DNA from: UBA1181 sp045113275
GTDB lineage: Bacteria > Bacteroidota > Bacteroidia > Bacteroidales > Paludibacteraceae
DNA: 25,333 bases
Direction: 5' to 3'
Assembly (NCBI GenBank): GCA_045113275.1
Contig: JBGUIU010000170.1
Location: 1 to 25,333, forward strand
Below are positions 9,233-17,089 of the stretch, in pieces; the stretch's first letter is position 1, and every line of letters starts with the position of its first letter. A program made the position numbers and the translations under genes. Under the pieces are notes generated by a model, which was not told the origin of the DNA, did no database searches, and was given only the letters and a program-made list of their open reading frames with translations.

Positions 9233-9274
9233 ATTATAAAGCCGTTTTTCTACTGAAAAAATAAAATGATTTAT

Positions 9275-9282
9275 TAACTTTG
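9275..9282 (+). promoter_or_regulatory. Candidate -7 promoter box for the dut operon
   Basis: TAACTTTG matches TAnnTTTG, with initiation expected near 9289 and a short leader to the dut ATG at 9303. It is divergent to the tcdA box 43 bases away; no clear -33 TTTG. Confidence 0.65.
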
Positions 9283-9302
9283 TCACTTACAATCTTTAGT
9301 TT

Positions 9303-9737
9303 ATGGAAGTAAAAATAATAAATAAGTCAAAACACGCTCTTCCCAATTATGCAACAGCACAATCGGCTGGAATGGACTTGCGTGCCAACCTAGATTCACC
9401 AATAGTATTAAATCCATTGGAACGTGTATTAGTTCCCACTGGCATATATATAGCTTTGCCTGACGGATATGAGGCACAGATTCGTCCAAGAAGCGGTCTG
9501 GCAGCTAAACATGGTATCACTGTTTTAAATACTCCAGGTACAATAGATGCTGACTATCGTGGAGAGATAAAAGTAATCTTGGTAAATCTATCGAAGGATC
9601 CATTTACGATAGAAGATGGCGAACGTATTTGCCAGATGATAGTTGCTCAATACAAACAAGTTTCATGGAAAGAAGTGGATGTCTTGGATGAAACAGAACG
9701 AGGAGAAGGAGGCTTCGGCCATACAGGTAAGAAATAA
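9303..9737 (+). CDS. dut: dUTP diphosphatase (trimeric dUTPase)
   Basis: A 144-residue trimeric dUTPase with all five family motifs in order: AGMDLRANL (motif I), PRSGLAAKHGI (II), NTPGTIDADYRGEIKV (III, with the catalytic aspartate and the tyrosine that stacks on the uracil), ERICQMIVAQ (IV) and RGEGGFGHTGK (V). It hydrolyses dUTP to dUMP and pyrophosphate, keeping uracil out of DNA and feeding dTMP synthesis. Motif V has His where many bacteria have Ser (GFGST), a change that does not remove the glycine-rich loop. It is the first gene of a long plus-strand operon and is followed after 7 bases by the TPR gene. Confidence 0.96.
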   Translation: MEVKIINKSKHALPNYATAQSAGMDLRANLDSPIVLNPLERVLVPTGIYIALPDGYEAQIRPRSGLAAKHGITVLNTPGTIDADYRGEIKVILVNLSKDPFTIEDGERICQMIVAQYKQVSWKEVDVLDETERGEGGFGHTGKK

Positions 9738-9744
9738 CAAACGC

Positions 9745-11517
9745 ATGACAAATCAGTTGTTCTATAGATTTATATTAGTAGGATTATTCATCACCCTACC
9801 CTATGTTTCAACTAATGCCAAGAAGACTGAAAAGGAAAAGGCAGCTGTTGTGCAAGAGACTGTTTTGTCATCTAAAGATCAATTTAAATTCAACCATTTC
9901 TATTTAGAAGCTTTACGCAACAAAGAAGCTGGCGATTTAGCTTCGGCCTCAGATAACCTCTATCGCTGTCATCTGATTAACCCGAATAGCGCCATCATAT
10001 TCTTTGAGTTAGCAACCATCAGCTCTATGCAGCAGATGTATAACTCCGCTACCACCTATGCACAACGGGCAGTTGCCATGAATCCATCCAGCGTCCGATA
10101 CAAACGTGCCTTAGCAGAATTGACAGCTCGTGTGGATAACTACGAAAAGGCCATCGAGATGTACAATGAGATGATTGTCATTGACCCTGATCACAAAAAA
10201 GAATACTACCCTCAATTAGCCGCTCTATATTCTACTACTAAGCAATATGATAAAGCTTGTGAGGCATTAGACAAATATGCTGAACTGACAGAGCTAAGTC
10301 CAGCTATTGTAGAAGAAAAATTCAAATTATACCTACAAGCCAACAACAAGAAGAAAGCCTTTGAGCAGGTGGATAAGTTAATCGAACAATACCCTGATGT
10401 ATATGGATACATCTCGTATAAGGCTGAATTGTATCTAGCCTTGCAAGATTCTGTCTCCGCTCAAAAAACCTTTCAACAAGCATTGAAGAAAAACCCAGAT
10501 GACCCTTCTTTATATTATATCTATGCTCAATATCTGGAGAAACATAAACAATTGGATCAAGCATATAACTATTATCTTAAGGCTATTCACAGTCCTATCA
10601 CTACATATGACGTAACATCGGCTTCCATATTGGCTATTGCAGCTGATTCTGCCATGGCAGTTTCTACTCCTGACACATTATTCGACCATTTTATTCAAAC
10701 CTATCCGGATGAATATCTCCCTTACTTCTCTAAAGGACTACAAAATTATATGAAAAAGGATTCTTCATGTTATGACCTTTTCAAAAAGTCTTTGATTTAT
10801 AATCCTTTACAACAAGATACGTGGGATATGCTGATAGAATATTACGGAAATATCTCCCAGACGGACAGCTTATATTCTACCTGCCAAGAGGCTTTAAAAG
10901 TATATCCTTCGAACGAGAAATATCACTATTCATATGGTAACGCTTGCAAATCTCTGAACAAAGACAGCATGGCGATTGCCGAATGGAAAACTGCAGTTCA
11001 ATTATGTATCGACAAAAATAATTTCGTACTGGCATCTGCTATAATGGGTATCATAGGTGATTCGTATCACGAACGTGGTGAGCGAGAAAAAGGATTTGCA
11101 GCATACGATACTGCTCTTGTGTATGACGAGTCGAATGTACTCGTGATGAATAACTATGCATATTTCCTAAGCTGTGAAAACAAAGATTTGCAGAAAGCAG
11201 AACGACTAAGTGGGAAATCTGTCAAAGCGAATCCTAATAGTCCGGAGTTTCTGGATACATATGCCTGGATATGTTTCAAACTAGGTGAGTACTCAATGGC
11301 ACATCTTTATATCGAACAAGCCTATAATCGTGGAGGAGATAAAAGTGGTGAGTTAATGGAACACTATGGCGATATCCTTTATAAGATAGGCGAAAGTAAA
11401 GATACATATCTTCCTCTATGGAAAAAAGCATTGGAGTTACATGAGCAACAAAAAGATAATTATTCAGGCATAGATAAATTAAAAAAGAAGATAGAAACAG
11501 AGAATTATGTTGAATAG
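9745..11517 (+). CDS. Exported tetratricopeptide-repeat protein
   Basis: A 590-residue TPR protein. The preferred start at 9745 gives a clean signal peptide (FILVGLFITLPYVSTNA, then KK), whereas the longer frame from 9643 would overlap dut by 95 bases and add non-signal sequence. No lipobox cysteine follows, so the product is probably periplasmic or attached to a membrane by other means. TPR-type helical repeats run through most of the protein, for example YKRALAELTARVDNYEKAIE, LYYIYAQYLEKHKQLDQAYN and a C-terminal set containing NSPEFLDTYAWICFKLGEY. TPRs mediate protein contacts, and no catalytic domain is visible. Its position between dut and a DUF4292 lipoprotein, upstream of an EnvC-like factor, suggests an envelope assembly role, but the specific function is unknown. 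Confidence 0.85.
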   Translation: MTNQLFYRFILVGLFITLPYVSTNAKKTEKEKAAVVQETVLSSKDQFKFNHFYLEALRNKEAGDLASASDNLYRCHLINPNSAIIFFELATISSMQQMYNSATTYAQRAVAMNPSSVRYKRALAELTARVDNYEKAIEMYNEMIVIDPDHKKEYYPQLAALYSTTKQYDKACEALDKYAELTELSPAIVEEKFKLYLQANNKKKAFEQVDKLIEQYPDVYGYISYKAELYLALQDSVSAQKTFQQALKKNPDDPSLYYIYAQYLEKHKQLDQAYNYYLKAIHSPITTYDVTSASILAIAADSAMAVSTPDTLFDHFIQTYPDEYLPYFSKGLQNYMKKDSSCYDLFKKSLIYNPLQQDTWDMLIEYYGNISQTDSLYSTCQEALKVYPSNEKYHYSYGNACKSLNKDSMAIAEWKTAVQLCIDKNNFVLASAIMGIIGDSYHERGEREKGFAAYDTALVYDESNVLVMNNYAYFLSCENKDLQKAERLSGKSVKANPNSPEFLDTYAWICFKLGEYSMAHLYIEQAYNRGGDKSGELMEHYGDILYKIGESKDTYLPLWKKALELHEQQKDNYSGIDKLKKKIETENYVE

Positions 11518-11530
11518 GAACAAACATAAT

Positions 11531-12316
11531 ATGAAAGTGCTTCTAGGCATTTTCCTGTTATTGTTCGTAGCGGTTTCATGTAAAACGAAACGAATAACCA
11601 CACCACCGTCCGCCGATGATGTGGCATCTTATTCTATCCCTTTTGAAACCTTCAATGGGAAATGTAAATTCACTCTATCTATTGGTGAAAAGTCCTTTTC
11701 AACGAATGGACTGCTGAGAATGAAAAAAGATAGTGTCATTCAACTTTCTATTCAACCATTACTTGGTGTTGAGGTGGCTCGTGCCTATTTCACTAAAAAC
11801 GAATTCGCCCTGATCGACCGCATGAATAAACAATATATAAAGATGGATTACGGAGAGCTGAAAAAATCCATTTCAGCAGATATTAACTTTCACTCTGTTC
11901 AATCACTATTCGCCAATACCATCTTTGCTTACGAAAAAGAAGAAGATGCCCAAAAAGCAGATTTTGAAGAGACAACTCTCATGCCTGGAAATAATTTCCT
12001 ACAACGGAGCTATAAACAGATCTCTCAAGAATTTGTGACAGACTCTCTTCATATCGCACAGTCAGGTTCTATCCTAGGTGAAAGCCTATCAATAAGATGG
12101 AAGTATTATGACTTCCTTCATAACATAGATCAACGAATGTACCCCATGAAGATGGAGATACAATTCAAACAACAACCTTCCACCCCCTCCTATATGCTGA
12201 ATATTACATATAGTAAAATAGAAACCAATACGGATATGAATTTTGCTTATACAATTCCAGCAAGTTATACGTCCGTATCTCTTCAGGAACTTATTCAACA
12301 ATATTTTAAAAAGTAA
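11531..12316 (+). CDS. DUF4292 family lipoprotein
   Basis: A 261-residue protein starting with a lipoprotein signal peptide: MKVLLGIFLLLFVAVSC, with Cys17 in the lipobox VAVSC. An upstream ATG at 11507 in the same frame overlaps the TPR gene by 11 bases. The ATG at 11531 is preferred because it gives a compact signal peptide and has AGGAA about 10 bases upstream. The core (FETFNGKCKFTLSIG, GLLRMKKDSVIQLSI, LLGVEVARAYFT, YGELKKSI, LFANTIF) matches the Bacteroidota DUF4292 pattern. The alternating strands and the sequence 'small molecule load, lipid anchor' recall LolA/LolB-like folds, but that comparison is inference. The product is probably anchored in the outer or inner membrane facing the periplasm. 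The next gene starts on the base after its stop codon, so translation is likely coupled. Confidence 0.85.
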   Translation: MKVLLGIFLLLFVAVSCKTKRITTPPSADDVASYSIPFETFNGKCKFTLSIGEKSFSTNGLLRMKKDSVIQLSIQPLLGVEVARAYFTKNEFALIDRMNKQYIKMDYGELKKSISADINFHSVQSLFANTIFAYEKEEDAQKADFEETTLMPGNNFLQRSYKQISQEFVTDSLHIAQSGSILGESLSIRWKYYDFLHNIDQRMYPMKMEIQFKQQPSTPSYMLNITYSKIETNTDMNFAYTIPASYTSVSLQELIQQYFKK

Positions 12317-13669
12317 ATGAACATTCTACGATACATATTCATCTTTTTATTTTCTGTTGGACTGACGTTTGTTCAAGAGCCTGAACAAGGTGTATCTGCA
12401 CAAACTAAAAAAACACAAACAACAAAAACGACCAAGAAAGAGGATATAAAATCGTTGAAAAAGGAGCAGAAACAACTTAAGAATCAAATTAATAATACAG
12501 ACAAGAAACTATCGGAGACAAGGAAAAGCACCAAACAATCATTGCAAGAACTAGAGCGATTAAATGCTGATATAGAGTATCGTGACATGTTGATTCGTCG
12601 TCGATCAACAGAGATCGATCAAATCAATAATCAGATAGATTCTCTTACACAAAGTGTGGCTTCCCTTTCTAAAGAATATGATGGCATGCGCAAGAAATTT
12701 GCTGACATGATTTATTATGCATATATGACCAAAAGTCAGCAGGACAAACTTTTGTATGTACTATCAAGTAAAAGTTTCCAGGAAGGATATCGACGTTTCC
12801 AATATCTCACCAACCTGGCAGAAATGCGTAAACAACAATCAATTGCGCTCTCACAAACACGTCAGGATATACAGTCAAGACGTGATAAGATGAATCAGTT
12901 AAAAGAAAAAACGGAAGAATTACTGAAGAAACAGGAACAAGAAAAAAATTATACCGTCCAGCAGAAACAAAGACAAGATAAACTGGTCGAGTCTCTTCGT
13001 TCCCGTGAAAGCGAGCTAAAAGCAGAACTACGGAAACAACAGACTGCCGCAGAAAACTTAAATCAACGAATACAAGATGAGATAGCCAGACAAGCTGCAG
13101 AAGCCGCACGAAAGAAACAACAGCAACAGCAGAAAAAAACGGCTACCAATACAAATAAAAACACCCAAAAACCAACTACTCAGAATACAACAAAAAAACC
13201 GCAGACATCCACTGCGACCACCACATCCAATTATGTGATGTCCAATGAGGAGAAGGTTATTGCTGGAGGTTTTGCCAAAAACAAAGGTTTATTGATGTGG
13301 CCTGTAAAAGGTACCATCACAGGTAAGTTCGGTAAACAATCACATCCTGTATTGAAAGATGTGATCATCAATAACAAAGGCATCTATATCACAGCCGCCT
13401 CAGGAGCAAAAGCAATGGCGGTGTATGATGGGGTCGTCTCCCAATGTTTCTCAGTACCTGGCGGAAATAATGCCGTCATCGTACGCCATGGGAAATATTT
13501 AACTGTATATGCCAACCTCACACAGATTTATGTGAAAAACGGGGAGAAGATAAAACGAAACACACCTATAGGTAAAATATACCAAGAGACAAATAATAAG
13601 ACTACCCTATTTTTTCAAGTATGGGAGGAGAAAACACTGTTGAATCCACAACTGTGGCTTCATAAATAA
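12317..13669 (+). CDS. EnvC-like murein hydrolase activator (degenerate LytM/M23 domain)
   Basis: A 450-residue exported protein. Residues 1 to about 29 form a signal peptide ending VSA. Residues about 40-265 are a long charged coiled coil (for example KKEDIKSLKKEQKQLKNQIN). A low-complexity Gln/Lys/Thr linker follows (about 265-300). The C-terminal 128 residues, from KGLLMWPVKGTITGKFG, form a LytM/M23 domain. The zinc and catalytic positions are lost: the usual HxGxD becomes NKGIY (about 353-357), and the HLHFE motif becomes TLFFQ (about 430-434). The plan is that of EnvC, which does not cut peptidoglycan itself but switches on amidases at division. The coiled coil would bind FtsEX-like partners and the LytM domain the amidase; this is known for EnvC and inferred here. 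ATG directly abuts the preceding stop codon. Confidence 0.88.
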   Translation: MNILRYIFIFLFSVGLTFVQEPEQGVSAQTKKTQTTKTTKKEDIKSLKKEQKQLKNQINNTDKKLSETRKSTKQSLQELERLNADIEYRDMLIRRRSTEIDQINNQIDSLTQSVASLSKEYDGMRKKFADMIYYAYMTKSQQDKLLYVLSSKSFQEGYRRFQYLTNLAEMRKQQSIALSQTRQDIQSRRDKMNQLKEKTEELLKKQEQEKNYTVQQKQRQDKLVESLRSRESELKAELRKQQTAAENLNQRIQDEIARQAAEAARKKQQQQQKKTATNTNKNTQKPTTQNTTKKPQTSTATTTSNYVMSNEEKVIAGGFAKNKGLLMWPVKGTITGKFGKQSHPVLKDVIINNKGIYITAASGAKAMAVYDGVVSQCFSVPGGNNAVIVRHGKYLTVYANLTQIYVKNGEKIKRNTPIGKIYQETNNKTTLFFQVWEEKTLLNPQLWLHK

Positions 13670-13695
13670 ATTGATAACAATTAAATTCTAATGAT

Positions 13696-14655
13696 ATGGA
13701 AAACGAGAAAAGAGAAATTGATTTAGTTGATGTGATAAAAGATTTATTCGGAAGCATCAAAAAATTAGTAACAACTATCTTCTCCTTTTTAGGATGGGGA
13801 TTACGATTGATATATCATGAGAAAATCATCATGATAATATTTTGTCTCATGGGCTGCTTAGCAGGTTACTATCTTTCCAGAACAAAGATATATCGGGCAG
13901 AAGTAGAACTACGATTCAATGCAAATCATGATGCTTATTTTTATAAAAACATGGTTGACCCATTATATAATCAATGTAAATATCACGATGTCAATTCAAT
14001 CACCAAACACTTTAAATTAAGCGAAAAAGAAGCCTCAAGCATCGTAAACATTCAGTCATTCTATTATGTAGATGTATTATTAGATGGATCACCTAACTAC
14101 GTGGACTATAACGGAATCTATAACGCTCTTGATACCTCCTCTGCAATCATGCCGGATCGTCTTCGTTTGTTAGTCGATTGTACAGACAGCACGATGTTCA
14201 AAAAAATGGAAGAAGCCTTTACTTATTTCTTCTCTGAAAACCCTCAGATTGTAAAAGAAAACGAATTACGAAGAAAACAACTCGATGAAAAGATATTGGC
14301 AACAACGAATGAAATTCTTATGTTGGACAGCCTCCGTAAAAGAGAATATTTTGTTCGTAAACGTGATGTGGAACTTTCCACTGATAAGATGGTTGTGGTA
14401 GAACGTGAAATGAAATTATATCACAACGAAATCCTTACATTGGAAAATATGAAACAACAGTTGGTTTGGGATCGTGATGTATTTGAAGACGGCGTTTGCT
14501 TTACAAATCATTTTGAATATAATCCACATCCTATCAACAATAAAATTAAAATGATTTTAATTTTCGGACTCATCTTCCTAACCCTTGGATTTATTGTTTC
14601 AGTAATCAAAGTTAAGAAAGATAAAGTCTTTACTTATTTGAAAAAGGATATATAA
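13696..14655 (+). CDS. Wzz-like / polysaccharide co-polymerase-type membrane protein
   Basis: A 319-residue protein with two membrane segments, at about residues 43-60 (IIMIIFCLMGCLAGYYL) and 286-305 near the C-terminus (MILIFGLIFLTLGFIVSVI), enclosing a periplasmic region of about 220 residues. That region includes a predicted helical stretch around 190-260 with many Glu/Lys/Arg. This two-TM hairpin with a short cytoplasmic tail is the plan of Wzz/chain-length-determinant proteins, which set polysaccharide length together with Wzy polymerase. Sequence similarity to canonical Wzz is faint (the YRAEVELRF after TM1 fits), and no Walker kinase follows. A role in glycan length control is plausible given the flippase upstream but is not proven. 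It is spaced 26 bases after the EnvC-like gene and 2 bases before the oxidoreductase. Confidence 0.65.
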   Translation: MENEKREIDLVDVIKDLFGSIKKLVTTIFSFLGWGLRLIYHEKIIMIIFCLMGCLAGYYLSRTKIYRAEVELRFNANHDAYFYKNMVDPLYNQCKYHDVNSITKHFKLSEKEASSIVNIQSFYYVDVLLDGSPNYVDYNGIYNALDTSSAIMPDRLRLLVDCTDSTMFKKMEEAFTYFFSENPQIVKENELRRKQLDEKILATTNEILMLDSLRKREYFVRKRDVELSTDKMVVVEREMKLYHNEILTLENMKQQLVWDRDVFEDGVCFTNHFEYNPHPINNKIKMILIFGLIFLTLGFIVSVIKVKKDKVFTYLKKDI

Positions 14656-14657
14656 TC

Positions 14658-15635
14658 ATGAAACAATATAGGTGGGGAATCATCGGTACAGGACACATTG
14701 CAGGTCAATTCTCTAAAGGCTTGCAGATTTTGCCACAAGCAATCCTATATGCTGTGGCATCTAGGAACATTGAAAAAGCAAAAGAGTTTGCTTGCCACTA
14801 TAATGTCCAGAAAGCGTATGGTTCATATTCAGAACTGCTAAATGACCCCACCGTAGATATTGTTTATATCGCTACACCTAATCATCTGCATTTTTCTTTG
14901 GCAGCAGAAGCATTAAGGGCTAAGAAAGCTGTCATCTGTGAAAAACCTATGGGACTATCCCCTGATGAGGTGAAGCAACTGAACCAAATATCAGAAGAGA
15001 ATCATGTCTTCTTAATGGAGGCACTTTGGTCGGCTTTTCTACCTTCTATGCTAAAAACGAAACAACTACTACAAGAAGGTGTAATTGGCAGACCACTTAT
15101 CGTAAAAGCAGATTTCGGAATTCATCCTAAATATGACCCTGATAGTCGATTGTTTAATCCTTCAATGGGTGGTGGATCGGTCTATGATATAGGCATTTAT
15201 CCTCTTTTCATGGCTTTATATATGTTTGGTGTTCCCCAACAAATAAAAGCACTTTCTGTTCCTGCCCCTACAGGAGTAGATATGACCACTCTAATGATGC
15301 TGAAACATAAAAATGAGGTGGTCAGTCTTCTCTCTTCCTCTTTTGCATGTAATCTGAAGTCAGATGCAACGATTGCAGGAGAAAAAGGATCCCTTCGACT
15401 AGGCCGAATGTTTCACATGCCAACAAAACTATTCCTCCAAAAGGAGAATGAGGAAGATGAGACAGAAATACCTCTTTGTTTTGAAGGAAATGGATACAAT
15501 TACGAAGCTGCTGAGGTGATGAGATGCATGGATGAGGGTAAAATAGAAAGCACTATTTTTAGCCACGCAATGTCCAAAGCATTAGCTGATATTATCTCAA
15601 CCGTATTAACAGAGATTAACGAACATAATAATTAA
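14658..15635 (+). CDS. Gfo/Idh/MocA family NAD(P)-dependent oxidoreductase
   Basis: A 325-residue Gfo/Idh/MocA protein. The Rossmann start WGIIGTGHIAGQFSKGL carries the dinucleotide-binding glycines. DIVYIATPNHLHFSLAAEAL and VICEKPMGLSPDE contain the family EKP motif, whose lysine is catalytic. The C-terminal alpha/beta domain includes MGGGSVYDIGIYPLFMAL, where the DIGIY stretch supplies the usual active-site region. The length and the MEALWSAFLP segment place it near the trans-dihydrodiol dehydrogenase-like branch. It should oxidise or reduce a sugar or related cyclic alcohol with NAD(P), in the cytosol; the substrate is unknown. Its position in an operon with envelope genes allows a role in sugar precursor metabolism, but this is only suggestive. 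Confidence 0.88.
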   Translation: MKQYRWGIIGTGHIAGQFSKGLQILPQAILYAVASRNIEKAKEFACHYNVQKAYGSYSELLNDPTVDIVYIATPNHLHFSLAAEALRAKKAVICEKPMGLSPDEVKQLNQISEENHVFLMEALWSAFLPSMLKTKQLLQEGVIGRPLIVKADFGIHPKYDPDSRLFNPSMGGGSVYDIGIYPLFMALYMFGVPQQIKALSVPAPTGVDMTTLMMLKHKNEVVSLLSSSFACNLKSDATIAGEKGSLRLGRMFHMPTKLFLQKENEEDETEIPLCFEGNGYNYEAAEVMRCMDEGKIESTIFSHAMSKALADIISTVLTEINEHNN

Positions 15636-15641
15636 AGAAAA

Positions 15642-16877
15642 GTGGTATTAAATTATATCTGGGTAATGTTCTTCATAGCAGCTATGGTAGTTGCTTTGAT
15701 ACAATTTTTTATCTTTCAAGATTTCAATGTCTTTGAAAGAATCGTTTCCAGCACATTTGAGATGTCAAAATTTGCAGTAATGGACATTGCATTACCCTTA
15801 GGCGGTGTAATGATATTATGGTTGGGACTGATGAACATCGGTGAAAAAGCAGGTGCCATCAACTTCCTTTCCCGTATCATAGCTCCTTTCTTCTCTAAAT
15901 TATTCCCAGAAATACCAGCTTCTCATCCCGCTAACGGACAATTAGTAATGAACTTTGCAGCCAATATGTTAGGATTGGATAATGCCGCAACACCGATCGG
16001 GTTAAAAGCTATGAATAGTCTGCAAGAACTGAATCCACAGAAAGAGGTAGCCTCGAATGCTCAGATTATGTTTTTAGCATTAAACACATCAGGACTTACG
16101 ATTATACCCGTTACAATTATGGCACAAAGAGCCATCATGGGAGCATCGAATCCAACGGATATATTTGTACCTCTGTTAATATCTACTTTTTTCTCTACCA
16201 TCACCGCTATCTTGTATGTTGGTATTCGACAGAAACTAAATATTTGGAATCGAGTTGTAATCGGCTGGATTCTCGGATTGGCCATCTTTATTCTTTTATT
16301 AGTATATGGATTCTCCTTATTAGATAGTAAGACAGCCTATCTTGTATCCAAAATCGGAGGTAATTTCTTACTGTTATCTATCATCATAATATTCATAGTA
16401 GTAGGAGCATATAAAAGAATCAATGTTTACGAAGCCTTTATCGATGGAGCTAAGACAGGTTTTGAGACCTCTATAAAGATCCTACCTTATTTAGTTGGTA
16501 TGTTAGTCGGCATAGGCGTATTTCGCGCATCAGGAGCGATGGACTTGTTTATTTCAGTCCTACAAAAAATTTTCGCCATCTTTACGACTGATGTCCGATT
16601 TGTGGATTCCCTGCCCACTGCCTTGATGAAACCTTTAAGCGGTAGCGGAGCCAAAGCCATGATGGTGGAAGCCATGAAAACATACGGACCAGACTCTTTT
16701 GTAGGACGATTATCATGTATGTTCCAAGGCTCTGCAGATACCACATTTTACATCATCGCATTGTATTTTGGTTCAGTCGGTATTAAAAAAACTCGATACG
16801 CTGTAACGGCAGGATTAGTAGCTGATTTTGGTGGAATTATTGCCGCTATCTTAATTGCCTATCTTTTCTTCGGCTAA
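15642..16877 (+). CDS. SpmA-SpmB fusion, nucleoside-recognition (Gate) domain membrane protein
   Basis: A 411-residue polytopic membrane protein. The N-terminal half matches spore maturation protein A (VMILWLGLMNIGEKAG; FPEIPASHPANGQLVMNFAANMLGLDNAATPIGLKAM; FLALNTSGLTIIPVTIM). The C-terminal half matches SpmB (FIDGAKTGFETSIKILPYLVGMLVGIGVFRASGAMD; PLSGSGAKAMM; FQGSADTTFYIIALYFG). Both contain the nucleoside-recognition Gate domain, so this is the single-chain SpmAB known in Bacteroidota, which do not sporulate. Function is unproven; transport across the inner membrane is likely. The start is GTG at 15642, six bases past the oxidoreductase stop: it restores the VLNYIW beginning shared by relatives, while the first ATG (15666) would cut into it. 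It ends the dut operon; no strong terminator is visible after it. Confidence 0.87.
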   Translation: MVLNYIWVMFFIAAMVVALIQFFIFQDFNVFERIVSSTFEMSKFAVMDIALPLGGVMILWLGLMNIGEKAGAINFLSRIIAPFFSKLFPEIPASHPANGQLVMNFAANMLGLDNAATPIGLKAMNSLQELNPQKEVASNAQIMFLALNTSGLTIIPVTIMAQRAIMGASNPTDIFVPLLISTFFSTITAILYVGIRQKLNIWNRVVIGWILGLAIFILLLVYGFSLLDSKTAYLVSKIGGNFLLLSIIIIFIVVGAYKRINVYEAFIDGAKTGFETSIKILPYLVGMLVGIGVFRASGAMDLFISVLQKIFAIFTTDVRFVDSLPTALMKPLSGSGAKAMMVEAMKTYGPDSFVGRLSCMFQGSADTTFYIIALYFGSVGIKKTRYAVTAGLVADFGGIIAAILIAYLFFG

Positions 16878-17089
16878 CTTTTTTTTATCAATAAATATTT
16901 TTCTTTTATCTTGAATATAAGCACTTTCGTATAAAACCAATTAATTTTTATCAATTCAAATTTTTTATTCTAAGACTTTTTATATATATTCGCCAAAGAG
17001 GAGTGGTGAAAAAATTTGCGCCTTTTTTTCATCTAGGTGAATGAGACTAAACATTATAAACTACTAGAGGATATAAAATTTGTATTGAA

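Noticed and set aside
9206..9286. Longer N-terminus of TcdA
   Set aside because: The extension contains the promoter box and does not resemble the family start MGWKERTELLLG.
9643..9744. Longer N-terminus for the TPR protein starting inside dut
   Set aside because: It would overlap dut by 95 bases and hide the signal peptide; the start at 9745 gives a normal exported protein.
17011..17018. AAAATTTG as promoter of the CotH gene
   Set aside because: It misses the invariant TA of the -7 consensus and has no -33 partner, so I did not list it as a feature.
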